From: Cladosporium sp. IMV 00045
Lineage: Eukaryota; Ascomycota; Dothideomycetes; Cladosporiales; Cladosporiaceae
Length of the DNA: 64,000 nt
Assembly: GCA_001931905.2 (NCBI GenBank)
Contig: MSJI02000750.1
Coordinates: 84,930-148,929 of the forward strand
Direction of reading: 5' to 3'
Both the position numbers and the translations under genes were made by a program. This document shows, piece after piece, positions 1 to 12,200 of this stretch. The notes beneath the pieces were generated by a model. It saw only the letters and a program-made list of their open reading frames with translations, was not told the origin of the DNA and made no database searches. Numbering within the stretch: the first letter of the stretch is position 1; every line of letters begins with the position of its first letter.

Positions 1-127
1 TGTGCTAGCACCACTTGACCCCAAACCCAAACACCAAGGCAGCTCTCCCAAGGCGGCAGCAAACTTGAACTCTCTCCCCTCCCACAACTATACTGAACTC
101 TTCTGCCTGCTGCTGTCAGGAAGTATC

Positions 128-2240
128 ATGTTTCGCACACAGCAGAACCCCATGGAGGAAGCCGTTGGTATGCCACATCGCCACTTGTCGCCAGCAAAAC
201 ACACTTCACTAACATACTCCACCCTCCAGTCAAAGCAACCGCAGACGACCTCGTCAACGAGGACTGGTCGCTGATTCTAGACGTTTGCGACCGCGTCGCC
301 GCCTCACCCTCCGGCCCTGCACAGGCAGTTTCATCCCTTATCAAGCGTCTTGCCCACCGAAACGCCAATGTCCAACTCTACGCTCTCGAGCTCGCGAATG
401 CGCTGAGCCAAAACTGCGGACCCGAACTGCACAGAGAGCTTGCTTCGAAAGCATTTACCGATGCACTGCTGCGCCTTGCTGCAGACCGCAACACTCATGG
501 TCAGGTGAAGCAGAAGGTACTGGAAAGGATGGGCTCGTGGTCGGAGATGTTCAAGGGCAGTCATGAGCTAGGCATTATGGACCAGGCATACCACAAGCTA
601 CGGCAAACGCAGCCAGGACTCATGCCCCCGAGCAAACCTGGGAAGAGCGCGATCAGCTCGGAGGATCGTAGGAAAGAGGACGAGGAATTGCAGATGGCTC
701 TCGCGTTGAGTGTCCAGGACTCAAAAACCACCGCGGCACCAGCTCAGGCGAATGGATCAGTGGGCGATGATAGCGAGCCACAGCCTGCGCAAGCGGGACC
801 TGGCGCGCAGGCTTCGGCTCCTGGGACAACTGCTGCGACTGTGAGCCGCGTCAGGGCACTTTACGACTTTACACCATCGGAGCCTGGAGAGCTGGCGTTC
901 AAGAAGAACGATATCATTGCGGTGCTGGAGAGTGTCTACAAAGATTGGTGGAAGGGTAGCCTGCGAGGACAGACTGGCATTTTCCCGTTAAACTACGTGG
1001 AGAAGCTGCAGGATGCGACCAAGGAAGAGCTAGAACGCGACGCTCAAATGGAGTCGGAAGTATTTGGTGAGGTGCGCAGTGTTGAGAAGTTGCTTGCACT
1101 TCTCAGTGTTGAAGGTGGAAGTGGCAGGAGGGGCGAGCGTGAGGAAGATGAGATCGCAGAGTTGTACCAGCGTACTTTGAGCATCCGACCGAAGTTGGTG
1201 GAGTTGATTGGGAAGTATTCGCAGAAGAAGGGTATGTTTATGCCGATGGTCTTGACAAGGCTGAATCAGGTTTCACTAACATGCATGCAGACGACTTCAC
1301 CCAGCTGAACGAGAAATTCATCAAGGCCAGGAGAGACTATGAGGCGCTCCTTGAATCCTCCATGTCACAGCCGCAGCAATACCAACAGTATCCCATGCGA
1401 CACCACCAGTCGTCCTACCAACTCCCCCAACAGCAACAGCAACCCCCGTACGGCGGCCAAATACCACCCGCCGGCTACCCACCACAAGGACCACAATCCG
1501 CTGGATACCAACCTTACTCAGCGCCAAATGCTCCGCAACAGCAAGATCCTCAACGCTACTTCTCTCCCGGCCCGTCTTCCGAGCAACCTGGCCAGCCCGG
1601 TCCTGGATACTCCAGCCCATACCCTTCCAACACAGCCCCATCCAACGGACCAGCACCCTTCCACTTCATCCCAGGCGGCGTGCAAGACCAACCGGCACCC
1701 ACCCAACCCGCCGTAGTAGGCCGCAAACCCACACCCCAGCAAGCGGCCTCAGACCCCTACGCCACTCCCAGCGCACCACCGCCACCCGCCGTCGGCAACC
1801 CAGGTGGCTTCCAGGGCCAAATCCGCCCCAACAGCATCCACACGCTGAATTCCGGCAACCCGCAAGAACTCGCCGGCGGCGGCTACGAATCGCCCATCGA
1901 CAACAGACACTCCATGGCAGGCATGCCGCCACCCCAGCAGGGGCAGCCCGGTGGCTACGAGCCTTATTCCCAGCCACCACCGCCCCATCTCCAGCAACAG
2001 CAGAGAACAGACCTCCCCCACCAAATGCAAGGCATGTCCCTCGACAGCCCCAGCAGCGTCTACTCTCCTCAACACCCGCAAGTCCCTGACGGAAGTGCCC
2101 CTCCGCCTCCCCACCCCCAGCAGCAGCCTCCGCAGGCGCCGGTGCAGAGCTCTTACCAGGCTTATCAGCCTTACCAGGCACCGCAGCCGCATGCGCCCCA
2201 GGGGACGGCGGGTGGCGATCCAGGTGATTTTTATCGGTAG
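128..2240 (+). CDS. HSE1: HSE1, ESCRT-0 subunit (VHS-UIM-SH3-GAT)
   Basis: Exons 128-167, 230-1231 and 1291-2240 give 663 residues. The protein is the class E vacuolar sorting factor that pairs with Vps27 in ESCRT-0 on endosomes and binds ubiquitinated cargo. The start MFRTQQNPMEEAV joins across intron 1 to VKATADDLVNEDW, the typical beginning of the VHS domain (about 1-140). A ubiquitin-interacting motif with EDEELQMALALS lies near 163-180. An SH3 domain (ALYDF at the start, WWKG in the middle, FPLNYVE at the end) covers about 218-272. A GAT-like helical region follows, then a long Pro/Gln/Tyr-rich tail typical of fungal HSE1. Both introns have GT..AG ends (GTATGC and GTATGT donors) with CACTAAC branch sites. 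The domain order leaves little doubt about identity. Confidence 0.95.
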
Positions 2241-3234
2241 ATGGATGTTGTGAAAGGTAGAGAAGGTCAGGTGGGGCGGGTTTTGAATTCGTTTGGCTGT
2301 AGGTTTATGGCAGTCTAGCGTGGAACAGTAGTGGGATGGAGGCGTGGTGGTGGATTTGTACATAGGTATATGCACGCATGCGTTTATTCTAGGCTAGGCT
2401 AGGCTTTGTGTTTGGCTTGCAATACCCGATGGTGGATGTATTCAGATCAGACATCTTGACCATTTTGCGGCAAAATCAAGTCCCCGCTTGTGTTCCCAGT
2501 CATCAACATGTACTGCCTTCTTGATCGGTCCCTTCTCATCATCTCGTGTGTCCTTGGTTCACGAGCCTTGTCAGGGCATAGGTAAGCTGAACAAAAGAAG
2601 ACGAAAATACCGTAAGAGGAAGATCAAAATAATTTGCGGATCAGTTCTTTCACCATTGGCTCCCCCAGTAGTCTTATGCATCCCAAAGCACCGAGATCTC
2701 CTACCTGGAAAACCGAGAACTAGGTCTCACGTAAGCATGGTGCTCGTCCAAGTTCGTGCGCATGGACACATATCATTCATCGTGCACCGATCAAGCAACA
2801 TAATTTGCTGTGTTGCAGCTCTGCCTTCCCTGAAGGTGCTGGTGATGTGAGATAGAACAAAACGAACATCTGATTCTTTCCCTGAAAATACTTCGTAAAT
2901 CTCGTTCTCCATACAACGCAAATGCGACTTTCTTTCTGTTGCTCGAATGCCCAGTCCCTTGCTGACCCTTTTCGATGCTCGACTCTTCTCTTCTTCTCTC
3001 CTCCTCCCGCCTCCCGCCACAAATTCATGTGCGCTATGTCAAGAAAACTGGGTGTGTGTGGTGTATGGAATCGTGTGGAACTTTCTTATCTTTTCTTTCC
3101 TTATTTTTCACTTCTCTTTCTTCTTCTTTACAACTGTAACTTATAAAATAGAAAATTCGTCCTCGTTAGAATAAAAACCACACACCAAGGAACCGCACAA
3201 CACCCAAACAAAACGATGTATTCCTTTTCCTTTT
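2241..3234. other. Intergenic, convergent 3' ends of HSE1 and cytochrome b5
   Basis: No gene is supported here. Short open frames lack homology-like composition. A small direct repeat of taggc (three copies) sits near 2389-2405, and T/C-rich tracts near 2980-3140 fit 3' untranslated sequence. Confidence 0.6.
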
Positions 3235-4038
3235 CTATGCCTTCTGCAGGTACTGGAAAGCCAAGAAAGCAAGCACGCCGCCAACGAGGATGATGGCGTA
3301 AAGGCCAACGCCCATGTTGGCCTGGCCGGCGCCGCTGGAGCCGGTTTGGGAGGAAGCTGCGGGGGCGGAGGTCTTTGCGGGGGGGTCGTTGGCCTGTTTC
3401 GTTGCACAGTGTCAGCGTTTGTATTTCGCCAGAAGTTGGGTGGATTTGTTGGAGGGAATGGCTGGCTAGCTGGCTGGCAAAACTTACACCACGCTTGAGA
3501 GTGCCGACGAGCAGGCCCTCGAGGATCTCGCGGGCCTCGTCGCTGTGGCCGACGTCTTCGAAGGCTTCGGTCGAGTCTTGCCCGCCGACGTCGAGGAGTA
3601 CTTCTTCACCGCCGGGGTGTTCGTCTACGAAGCCTGGATGCGCGAGAAGTGGTTAGCTGGTTGTTTTCTTGCTGTTCTGATTGAGTGGTTTGGTTTGTGT
3701 TGTGGTTTGCTCTTGCGCGCGCAATTTTTCCTTTGGGTAGGCTCGGCTATATGATCTTCTCTTCCTTTTTCACGGGTGGGGTTTTAGATTGTCTCGTTTG
3801 GTGGGGAGAGCGGTGGGCGCGGCGCAGGCGGAGATGAACGACAAGAGCTGAGGAGAGGATTGTCACATACTGGTACAGTCGTAGACCTTGTCGTGGATGA
3901 CCATGTAGAGGTCTTTCTTTAGCAGGGGTTAGCGTTTTCTCTTGGGTGAGATTGGTATGGTTTGTCGGATTGGCTGAAGTGTTTACTTACCTTGGAAGTG
4001 TGCTCGGACACATCGCTGAAGGTGAACTCCTTAGACAT
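3235..4038 (-). CDS. CYB5: Cytochrome b5, tail-anchored
   Basis: Four exons on the minus strand (3991-4038, 3871-3916, 3488-3633, 3235-3393) give 132 residues. This is the ER electron carrier that supplies sterol, fatty-acid and sphingolipid desaturases and P450s. The start MSKEFTFSDVSEHTSK leads into KDLYMVIHDKVYDCT. After the next splice comes the haem-binding core FVDEHPGGEEVLL, where the His of HPGG is one axial ligand. The second His is in VGHSDEARE. The C-terminus has a Ser/Gly/Ala linker and one hydrophobic helix (VGLYAIILVGGVLAFLAF), as in microsomal cytochrome b5. The three introns have GTAAGT, GTATGT and GTAAGT donors, and phases agree throughout. The haem core is split by the second intron. 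Confidence 0.95.
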
Positions 4039-4915
4039 GTTTGCTGGGATTGAAAGAGGTGATGTATTGAGAAAGTGTTGTGGTGAGAAGTGCTCGCTCT
4101 TCGCAAAAATAGGTATGTGGTGGTATGGGAAAGACTGGAGAAAGACGTTGGCGGGCAGCAGGTCAGGTAAGTGAAGTGAAATGGCGCCAGATAGCCGCAA
4201 GTATATCAGATCACAGTCAGGGCTTCGCTCTCACTCTTCGGTCAGCAGTTCGGTGATAGGCTCAGGATGAATTTGGTGGGGGAGAGCGAAAGAAGCGGGT
4301 ACTGGCTTCGGCTGAGGGACTGGGAGGAGCGCATGAATTATTCCCACATTTTTATTCTTACGCCAGACTACGGGCAGGTCGGCATTCTTGAGCTGTTTCT
4401 GGAAGTAGACTCCGAGTGTGAGATACTTCTTGTCCTGTTACTACTGCTGGATCTTACCCCATCCATCCATCCACCAATACTACCTCACTGTCAGATAGCG
4501 GCTGAGAGAGGTGTCACGTTGCCCACTTGCACAAACAGTAATAGTCATTTCTAACAACATCATCAGGGTAAGTGCTACTTGTACTTTCCGCACTCTTTGC
4601 ATAACTCCCCCTCTATACACCGCGGAGGCCATTCCATGTCTCGGAAAGGCAATTGACTTCGGTTGCAGACCCTTCCGCTTTCCATCAACCCTCTCGCTCA
4701 CCCACTTCCACATCCCACATCTCATCAACGTTCCCTGCCTCAGGTACTCAGGCTGCCATCAACACGTGAGCTGCTGCTGCAACCACACCCTGCCGCCGGT
4801 GATCCATCATTGCCTGCAGAAACAAGCAATTTGTCGCCGCCTTCACTTCCCTGTCCCTGCTATTGCTGCTACTGCTGCCATGCATCATCTCCCCGCCTCC
4901 AGATAACCGCGTGAC
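4039..4915. promoter_or_regulatory. Divergent promoter region of cytochrome b5 and PAN2
   Basis: About 880 bases separate the two divergent start codons, so both promoters must lie here. The stretch is C/T-rich towards PAN2 (4600-4900). I see no convincing TATA box and no further gene. Confidence 0.5.
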
Positions 4916-7900
4916 ATGGAGGCGGATTGGAATGAGGTATGCTCCACCTCCTCCACTATTCGCGTACCATATCCCACTTGTCACTACTGCTGTTTACCAT
5001 CCATCACTCCTCTTCCACATGTTCTTCCCTAGCTCGTCATGTTCATGCTGACAATCCTCCTCCGTCTCCTGTAGGCCGCGAGGATTCCTTTGCCTGGTCC
5101 CTCGCCAAATGCACCATCAACTCTTGTGACAACCTTTGCTTTTGACCCTCAGGAGGAGCTGCTGTGGGCAGGTAACGAATATGTAAGTTTTGTGTCTTTT
5201 TCGTGGCCTCTTACCTGGAAGGCTTCCCCTTGAAGACGCGTCCTCTTTCATCTTCTCTTCACTTTCTCATACTCGCCTAGGGACGCGTCACCTCATTCTA
5301 CGGCTCCGAATTACAAAAGTACACATCCTATCGCGGGCACACCACCCGCGATACTCGTACTTCCTCCAACAATGCACCGGTAAAGCAGCTTCTCTTCTGC
5401 GATCGAGGTGTCATCTCCGTGTCCCTCGAGAGCGTTCACCTGTCCTCGCGGCGAGGTCTTACACAATGGCATATAAGTTTGCCAGACATGGAGAACCTCC
5501 GCTGCATGAGCTTCACTGGAAAGGGAACAGATGAGCTCGTTGTTGCCGGCTGCCAAAAGCAGCTATACCGAATCGATGTCGAAAAGGGCACTGTCACCGA
5601 GACGCTCACGCCAACGACGCCAGTCCCATACACCATGATGAAACGCGCTGGCAATTGCATCTGTGCTGCTGCTCATGACGGATCAATTTATCTACTCGAT
5701 CTCCGGACGCTGGCTGTCTTGCACAGCTGGAAAGCGTATGCCGGGTCTATCAACGACATGGACGCCAGAGGCGACTACCTTCTCACCTGTGGTTGGGCTC
5801 CCAGGCATTACCAGGGTCTGGCGCTTGAGCAACTGGTTCGAGTGTACGATCTCAAAGTTCAGAAACCCGCCCCTCCAATATCCTTTCCTCCTGGAGCTGC
5901 TTTCGTCCGCATGCACCCAAAGCTGTCGACAACATGCACGGTTCTTTCCCAGGCTGGTGCCATCTACTCTATCGACATTCTCAATCCTGACGTTCCGATG
6001 ATGCGCTTCGCCCAGACCTTCGATGCTCAGCTTCGCGGATTGGATGTCATGCCCTCAGGCAAAGGCTTTGCGATGGCCGACAGCCATTGCCAGCTTGTCT
6101 TGTGGGGATCAACCTCGAAGATGCAGTTCGTCGAGTACGGCAGACCTACTGAGTTTGCCGACCCGCAATTACCGGCTAGACAATTAGATTGGTCGCCTGA
6201 CACCGCATTGAACTTGATCGGAATGCCTTATTACCGCGACATGCTGTTGTCCGTCTGGCCGAACAACCTAGTACACGAGGTCGGAGCGCCACCACCCAAG
6301 GTTGACCCTGCCGTTCTAGCCTCACTTCAAAAATTCCAAGCTGGTGTCATATCGGGCGAGGTTGGCGTCAACCCGCGCAAAGGAAGACGCTATCACAAAG
6401 AAGACACTCGTGCGACGCAGAAAAGTCGACGACCTCTGGCGCCGCCGAAGTTCCTGAGTGAAAAGCCTCGTGACGAAACACCAGAACCTGAGTCCCAGAG
6501 GAGAATGAGCGAAGATGTCGCCAAAACCTTCGCGGACCTCACTGTCAGCGGGTCGACTGTTGCCTCACATGTTCCGGTCTGGTATCAGCCTGTCGAGATC
6601 AAATACAGCAAATTCGGCATTGAGGACTTTGACTTTGGGTACTACAACTACACCAAGTACTCTGGGCTCGAGACGCACATTGTCAACTCGTACGCCAATG
6701 CTCTCCTGCAACTGTATCGTTTCACACCAGTCGTGCGTAACCTAGCCTTGCATCACACTGCCAGAGATTGCGGTTACGACAATTGCATACTGTGTGAGCT
6801 TGGGTTTCTGATTGACATGCTTGAGAAAGCGAGGGGCAAGAGCTGTCAGGCGACGAATTTCTTCAAGTCACTAAGCAAACTGTCCAGCGCGACTGCACTT
6901 GCGGTGCTGGAAGAGCACACGGTCAACACACCCATGACCGTCATGATTCAGAACCTCAATCGATTCCTTCTGAACACAATGGAAGAAAACAATCGCCTAA
7001 TCACAGGCAGCTCAGAACAGACGCAGTTTGCGTTTGGCACCACTGGGTACGCCTTGAGCCAATGCGGACATTGCAATTACGAAGCCTCCCAGCCGAAGAT
7101 ATCGTATTGCCATGATCTGGTGTATCCACCCAAGATGCCGCCCAAGCAATCTCCCCGTGCAATGCGACAGTACTTCTCCCAGGTACTGAAAGCATCTATT
7201 GAACGATGTGACATACAACGCGGCTGGTGTTCAAGATGTCAAGGCTATAAGCCCATCACTTCACGCAGGGTTGTACACTCTGTGCCTGCGGTATTGATGT
7301 TGAACACTGCCATACACACACCCGAAGCAAAACAGCTCTGGGCCATGCCAGGATTCCTACCCAAAGAAGTGGGCGTCATCGTGAAGGACGGTTTGCTCTA
7401 CTGCTATGAAGGTCAAGACCTGCGCACGCACCTCCAGCGCCGAGCCTTCGACATCACGGTGTATGAGCTGGTGGGTACGGTTGCCGATATTGCAGCCGGC
7501 GACACGAAGAAATCACACATTGTGTCGACCATCGATACGAACATATCCGAGACTGACGTTCAACACGCCGAAGACTGGCATCTGTTCAACGACTTCATGG
7601 TCCGCAAGATCGGGCCCGAGGATGGACTTGGATTCGACGCGCGCTGGAAGCTGCCGGCTGTAATCACATACCAGGTCAAATCGATGTCCCACGCGATCGA
7701 CAACAGCTGGAAGTCCCAAATCGATCCGAGAGCGTTGTATCGTAGCGTCGCTCAGCCTGGTCTTGAAACGCCCGCCCAATTCCGCCCTTTCTTTGCGAGC
7801 GACTCTCTCCCGAATACGACAACCCACTGCGCGATCGATGCCGAGTTCGTACGCTTGCTGCGTGAGGAGATCGACGTCGGAGCCGACGGAGCGCGAACCA

Positions 7901-8643
7901 TCACTCGACCTCACAGATCCGGCCTCGCTCGTGTATCTGTGCTGCGAGGCGACGAGCCAGAACTCGGCGTCCCTTTCATTGACGATTACATATCAATAGA
8001 CGACCCCATCGAAGACTACCTCACCGAATTCTCCGGCCTTCGACCCGGCGACTTGACCCTCGGATCGAGTCGCTACGTCCTCGTCAACCTCAAAGCAGTC
8101 TACAAGAAACTCTGGGTCCTGCTCAACCTCGGCTGCAAATTCATCGGCCACGGCCTGAAGAGCGATTTCCGCACCATCAACATCCACGTCCCGGAATCGC
8201 AAGTCATCGACACGCAGGAGCTTTTCTCACTAGGCTCGCGCGCCAGACGCAAGCTCTCCCTGCGCTTCCTCGCCTGGCTGCTGCTGCGCGAGGATATTCA
8301 GTCATCTGGCCCGGAGGCTGGACACAATTCGATCGAAGACGCGGCTACGGCCCTGAAGTTGTGGCGGAAGTATCTCGAGTTCGTCGATGCGGGGATTCTG
8401 GAGAGCATGATTGACGAAATTTGGGTCAAGGGCAAGGCGTGCGATTTCAAAGTGCCGGCGGAGCGGCATGGGAAGGGAAATGGTGGATTGGAGGTCAATA
8501 ATGGCAGTAGTGCGCCTGGCACTCCGAAGAGACGCTTGAGTGGTAGTTCGAGGGCGGGAACACCTGGTGGGTTCGTGGGCGGCGGTGGTGGTGGAGTCCA
8601 CAGTAATGGTGGAAGAGAGATTTTTGGAAGCCCGCTGAGGTGA
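4916..8643 (+). CDS. PAN2: PAN2, catalytic subunit of the PAN2-PAN3 deadenylase
   Basis: Exons 4916-4936, 5075-5182 and 5281-8643 give 1163 residues, the usual PAN2 size. PAN2 trims mRNA poly(A) tails in the cytoplasm together with PAN3. The first exon codes only MEADWNE, the conserved fungal PAN2 start. Exon 2 ends in LLWAGNEY and exon 3 continues GRVTSFYGSELQKYTS, as in orthologues. The order is a WD40-like N-terminal half, a catalytically dead ubiquitin-hydrolase-like domain (starting near YSGLETHIVNSYANALLQ), and a C-terminal DEDD exonuclease. The exonuclease shows DAEF near residue 896, GHGLKSDF near 1003 and HNSIEDA near 1060. The C-terminal tail is Gly/Ser-rich. Both introns are phase 0. 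Confidence 0.95.
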
Positions 8644-9204
8644 GTGGCACTGGAAGTGTGGAGTAGCTTTTTGCTTTGTTCTGTTTTGGCTTTCCTTGTT
8701 CAGGGGGTGTGTTTGCGGGGATGTGGTCTGAGTGCATAGAAGACGTGGTGTACGCATGGTATAGAGTTCATTGCAGTCACTTTTTCTTGTTATTATCGGC
8801 GCCTCTCTTGATCACGAGACACCGAGGAAGCTCTCTCACATACATATAGCACCTAGTAATATTGTGGCTGGTGGCTTATCTGCAAGGTGACGTCCCCGCT
8901 GCGAACAGCTTCTCACCATCAACCTCTTCCTTTCCTTAGCGCGTGCATTGTGCAGATGCGATCACCGCTGCTTGCGATCTCCACCCAGGATTGACCGTTA
9001 GCCTCGCTCGCTTGCCTTGTTTCCCTTCTCGCTTCCTCACCTTACCTTAACTTGTCTCCGTTTTTGTCTTGTCTTGGATTGTCAATTTCCAACATCAACC
9101 ATTCCTACTACGCACACTTACCAAACCATTGGATACTGATGATTGACTGGAAATAACCGGAAAATACTTAAGGAACACTTCATATCATACATGCAGACGG
9201 AATC
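8644..9204. other. Intergenic, promoter of the giant coiled-coil gene
   Basis: No gene seen. C/T-rich sequence at 8990-9080 fits a fungal promoter or 5' leader. An ATG at 9191 opens a different frame that overlaps the main start at 9205. Confidence 0.5.
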
Positions 9205-12200
9205 ATGGACAAGAAGCAGCAGCAAGCTGCCCTTGCTGCGCGCCTCAGTGCGCCTAGGAGGCCTTCTTCGCGTCTTTCCACCGGCGGTGCTGCTGCATCG
9301 CCTTCGGCGAAGGATAAGGAAAGCAACTCTACCACCACTAACAAAGACTCCAGCAACACCACAACTCCAGACAAACCCACCTCAACCCCCAAGAGCGCTC
9401 CGAAATCCGCCTCTTCAAGCACCGCCGCCCGACCCAGCACGCCTGCGAAATCCACCACCACCCCATCCGCCACAGGCCGAAGAACAAGCACCATCACCCC
9501 CTCCAGACCAGCCAGCAGCAGCACCACCACCACGCCCGCCCGACCGCCCACGCGCTCATCCGCCTCTTCTTCAACCACCAAATCGCCCACCTCCCCCGCG
9601 AAATCCGCCACCGGCACCGGCTCCCCCTCGCACGTAGCTTCCATTAAAGAATCCCACGAAGCGGAAATCAAACAGCTCAAAGCCGCGCACCACGCGGAAC
9701 TCGCGCGCGTGCGCGAGGAATCCGCCTCCTCTCAATCGGGAGGAAGCCACGAACGACGCTCCTCCCAACTCGACAGTGTCGAGGAGAAAATCGCCACCGT
9801 GCAAGCCGCTCTGCAAGCGAGCAAATCGCAGTCCTCCGCCACGGAAGAGCAGATGAAAGCGCAGATCGAGGAGAAAGAGGCGGATCGCCTGGAGTTGGGA
9901 AGGGTGGTCAAGGAGTTGCAGGAGGAGATCGATCGGTGTCAGTTGAAATTGGATCGAGAGGCGAAGGTTCAGGCGGAAGAGAAGAAGGTCGCTCTCGCTA
10001 GGGCGGAGGCGCTGGAGGGGAAGTTGAGGGCTAAGGAGGGGGAGGTTGAGGATTTGAAGATGGCAAGGGAAGAGGTGGAGGGTTTGCGGGGAGAGCTGGA
10101 GGTTTTGAAGCAGAGTGCCGCTGCAAGGGATGAGGAGATCGAGCGCTTGAAGCAGGCTGCGCAAGACCATGCGGACTTGCAGACGGAACTGGACAAGCAG
10201 CGCCGCGTGGCGCAGACGCGCTACGACGAACTCCGCGTTATCAAAGAGGCCAACCACGTCTTGCAGAGGGAGATCAAAGACGTCCGCGCCGACCATGGCA
10301 TTCCGGAAATCGAGACGCCCATGACTGAAACTTCAGAACGGGAATTGGGCGCCGCTGCTTCTGCCACTCCTACTGCTAAGGGTGGTGAGGGTGTGGAAGA
10401 AGCGACTTCGATCGAACCCCAATCCGACGCTTTGAAACTTCTGGGTTTGCAGCTGGAGCACCAGAAGAGGGAAGCGGATGAGTTGCGCGACACTATTGCC
10501 GAGTTGAAGGAGAGGGCGGAGGGTTCTGAGAGGGAACTTGACGATGAGAAGAAGAGGGGTGTGGAGTCGAAGGGGGAGTTGGAGGGTGTTAGGAAGGTTC
10601 TTGAGGAGCAGAAAGAGGCTGGTGGGGATGTGGAGAGGGAGCGTGAGGAGTTGCTGGGGAAAGTTGAGGGGTTGGAGGGGGAGTTGAAGCTGGCGAAAGA
10701 GCAAGCTGAAGAGCTGGAAAGGGTCAAGAAGCTGCTTGAGGAGCAGCGAGAGGCTAATTCCGTCTTTGAAGACGAGCGTTCTGAGTTGCAGACGAAGATT
10801 GACGGAATGGAGAAGGATCTGAAGCAAGCTACAGCGCAAGCTGAGGAGCTCGAACAAGTCAAGAAGCAGCTTAATGAACAGCAGGAGGCTAGTTCTGGCT
10901 TTGAAGACGAGCGTTCTGAGTTGCAGAAGAAGGTTGAAGGGTTGGAGAAAGACCTCAAACAAGCAACACAATCGCACGATGAAGCCACCCAGAAAACCTC
11001 AGAGGAGCACACCAGCCGCATCAACGACCTGACCAAAGAGAACTCCTCTCTCACCACGCAACTCTCCGAGCTACAAACCTCACTCACATCCGCCCAAAGT
11101 GCGCGATCAACATTAGAAGAAGACCTCACCGCCCAACTCGAAACCCTCAAGAAAGACCACCACCTCGCCCTCACAGCGAAAGAAAGCGAAGCCGCTGAAA
11201 AAGCCAACGACGCCACGCGCGAGTACGCCGAGAAAATCAGCAGCACGAACGAAGAGCACCATGCGGCGCTCGAGGAGCTTAAGAAGGCGCATGCTACTAA
11301 GCTCGCGGAGCTGAGTGAGGATCAGGAAGGCGCTGAGGAGTTGAAGAGGGGACATGCGCGATCTATGGGTGAGCTGAAGGATGAGCATGAGAATGCGCTT
11401 GAGGAGTTGAGGAAGGAGCTTGGTGAGAGTAAAGACGCGGCTGAGAAGGTGAGAGAGGAGATGCAGGGGAATATTGCCGATCTCACGACTGAGCATGAGC
11501 GGGCTGTCGAGTCTCTCAAGTCTGAACATAATGAGGAGAAGGAGAAATTGTCGAGTGGTGGGTCGGAGGAGGTTGAGGCGCTGAAGAAGAGGCATGTTGA
11601 TGAGATTGAAGAGATGAAGAGTCAGCATGTTAGTGCGCTGGAGGGGTTGAAGAAGGAGCTCGAGGCGGAGAAGCAGAGCTTCGCTTCTAGTCAAGAGGAA
11701 GTTGAGGAGTTCAAGAAGAAACACGCTGCTGAGATTAAGGAAGTGCGGGGCGAGCATACTTCTAAAATCGAGGCGGTTCAGAGTGAACACTCGGATGCTT
11801 TGGAAGCTTTGAGGAAGGAGCATGCTGCTGAGAAAGAGAGCCTGGTTTCCGGTCAAGAGGATGTCGAAGAGCTCAAGAAGCAGCACGCTGCTGAGATTGA
11901 GAAACTGCAGAGTGAGCACGACACTGCTTTGGAGACCCTCAAATCAGAGCACACCAAGAGCATCGGCGATCTCGAAGGTGAGCATGAGAAAGCGGACACT
12001 CTCAAGCAGGAGCACGCACAGAGTCTTGAACAGCTCAAGAGCGAACACGACGCTGCTCTTGAGAGTCTCAAGACCGAACACGCTGATGCCATCTCGTCTG
12101 AGCGTGAGAAGGCTAGCTCTCTTGAAAAAGAGCATGTCGAGCAGCTGGAGGAGCTTCGCAAGGAACATGTCGAAGCTCTTGAAAGCCTCAAGAACCGTCA

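Noticed and set aside
1666..2375. Long minus-strand frames under the HSE1 tail
   Set aside because: They mirror the Pro/Gln-rich sense coding sequence and have no independent coding features.
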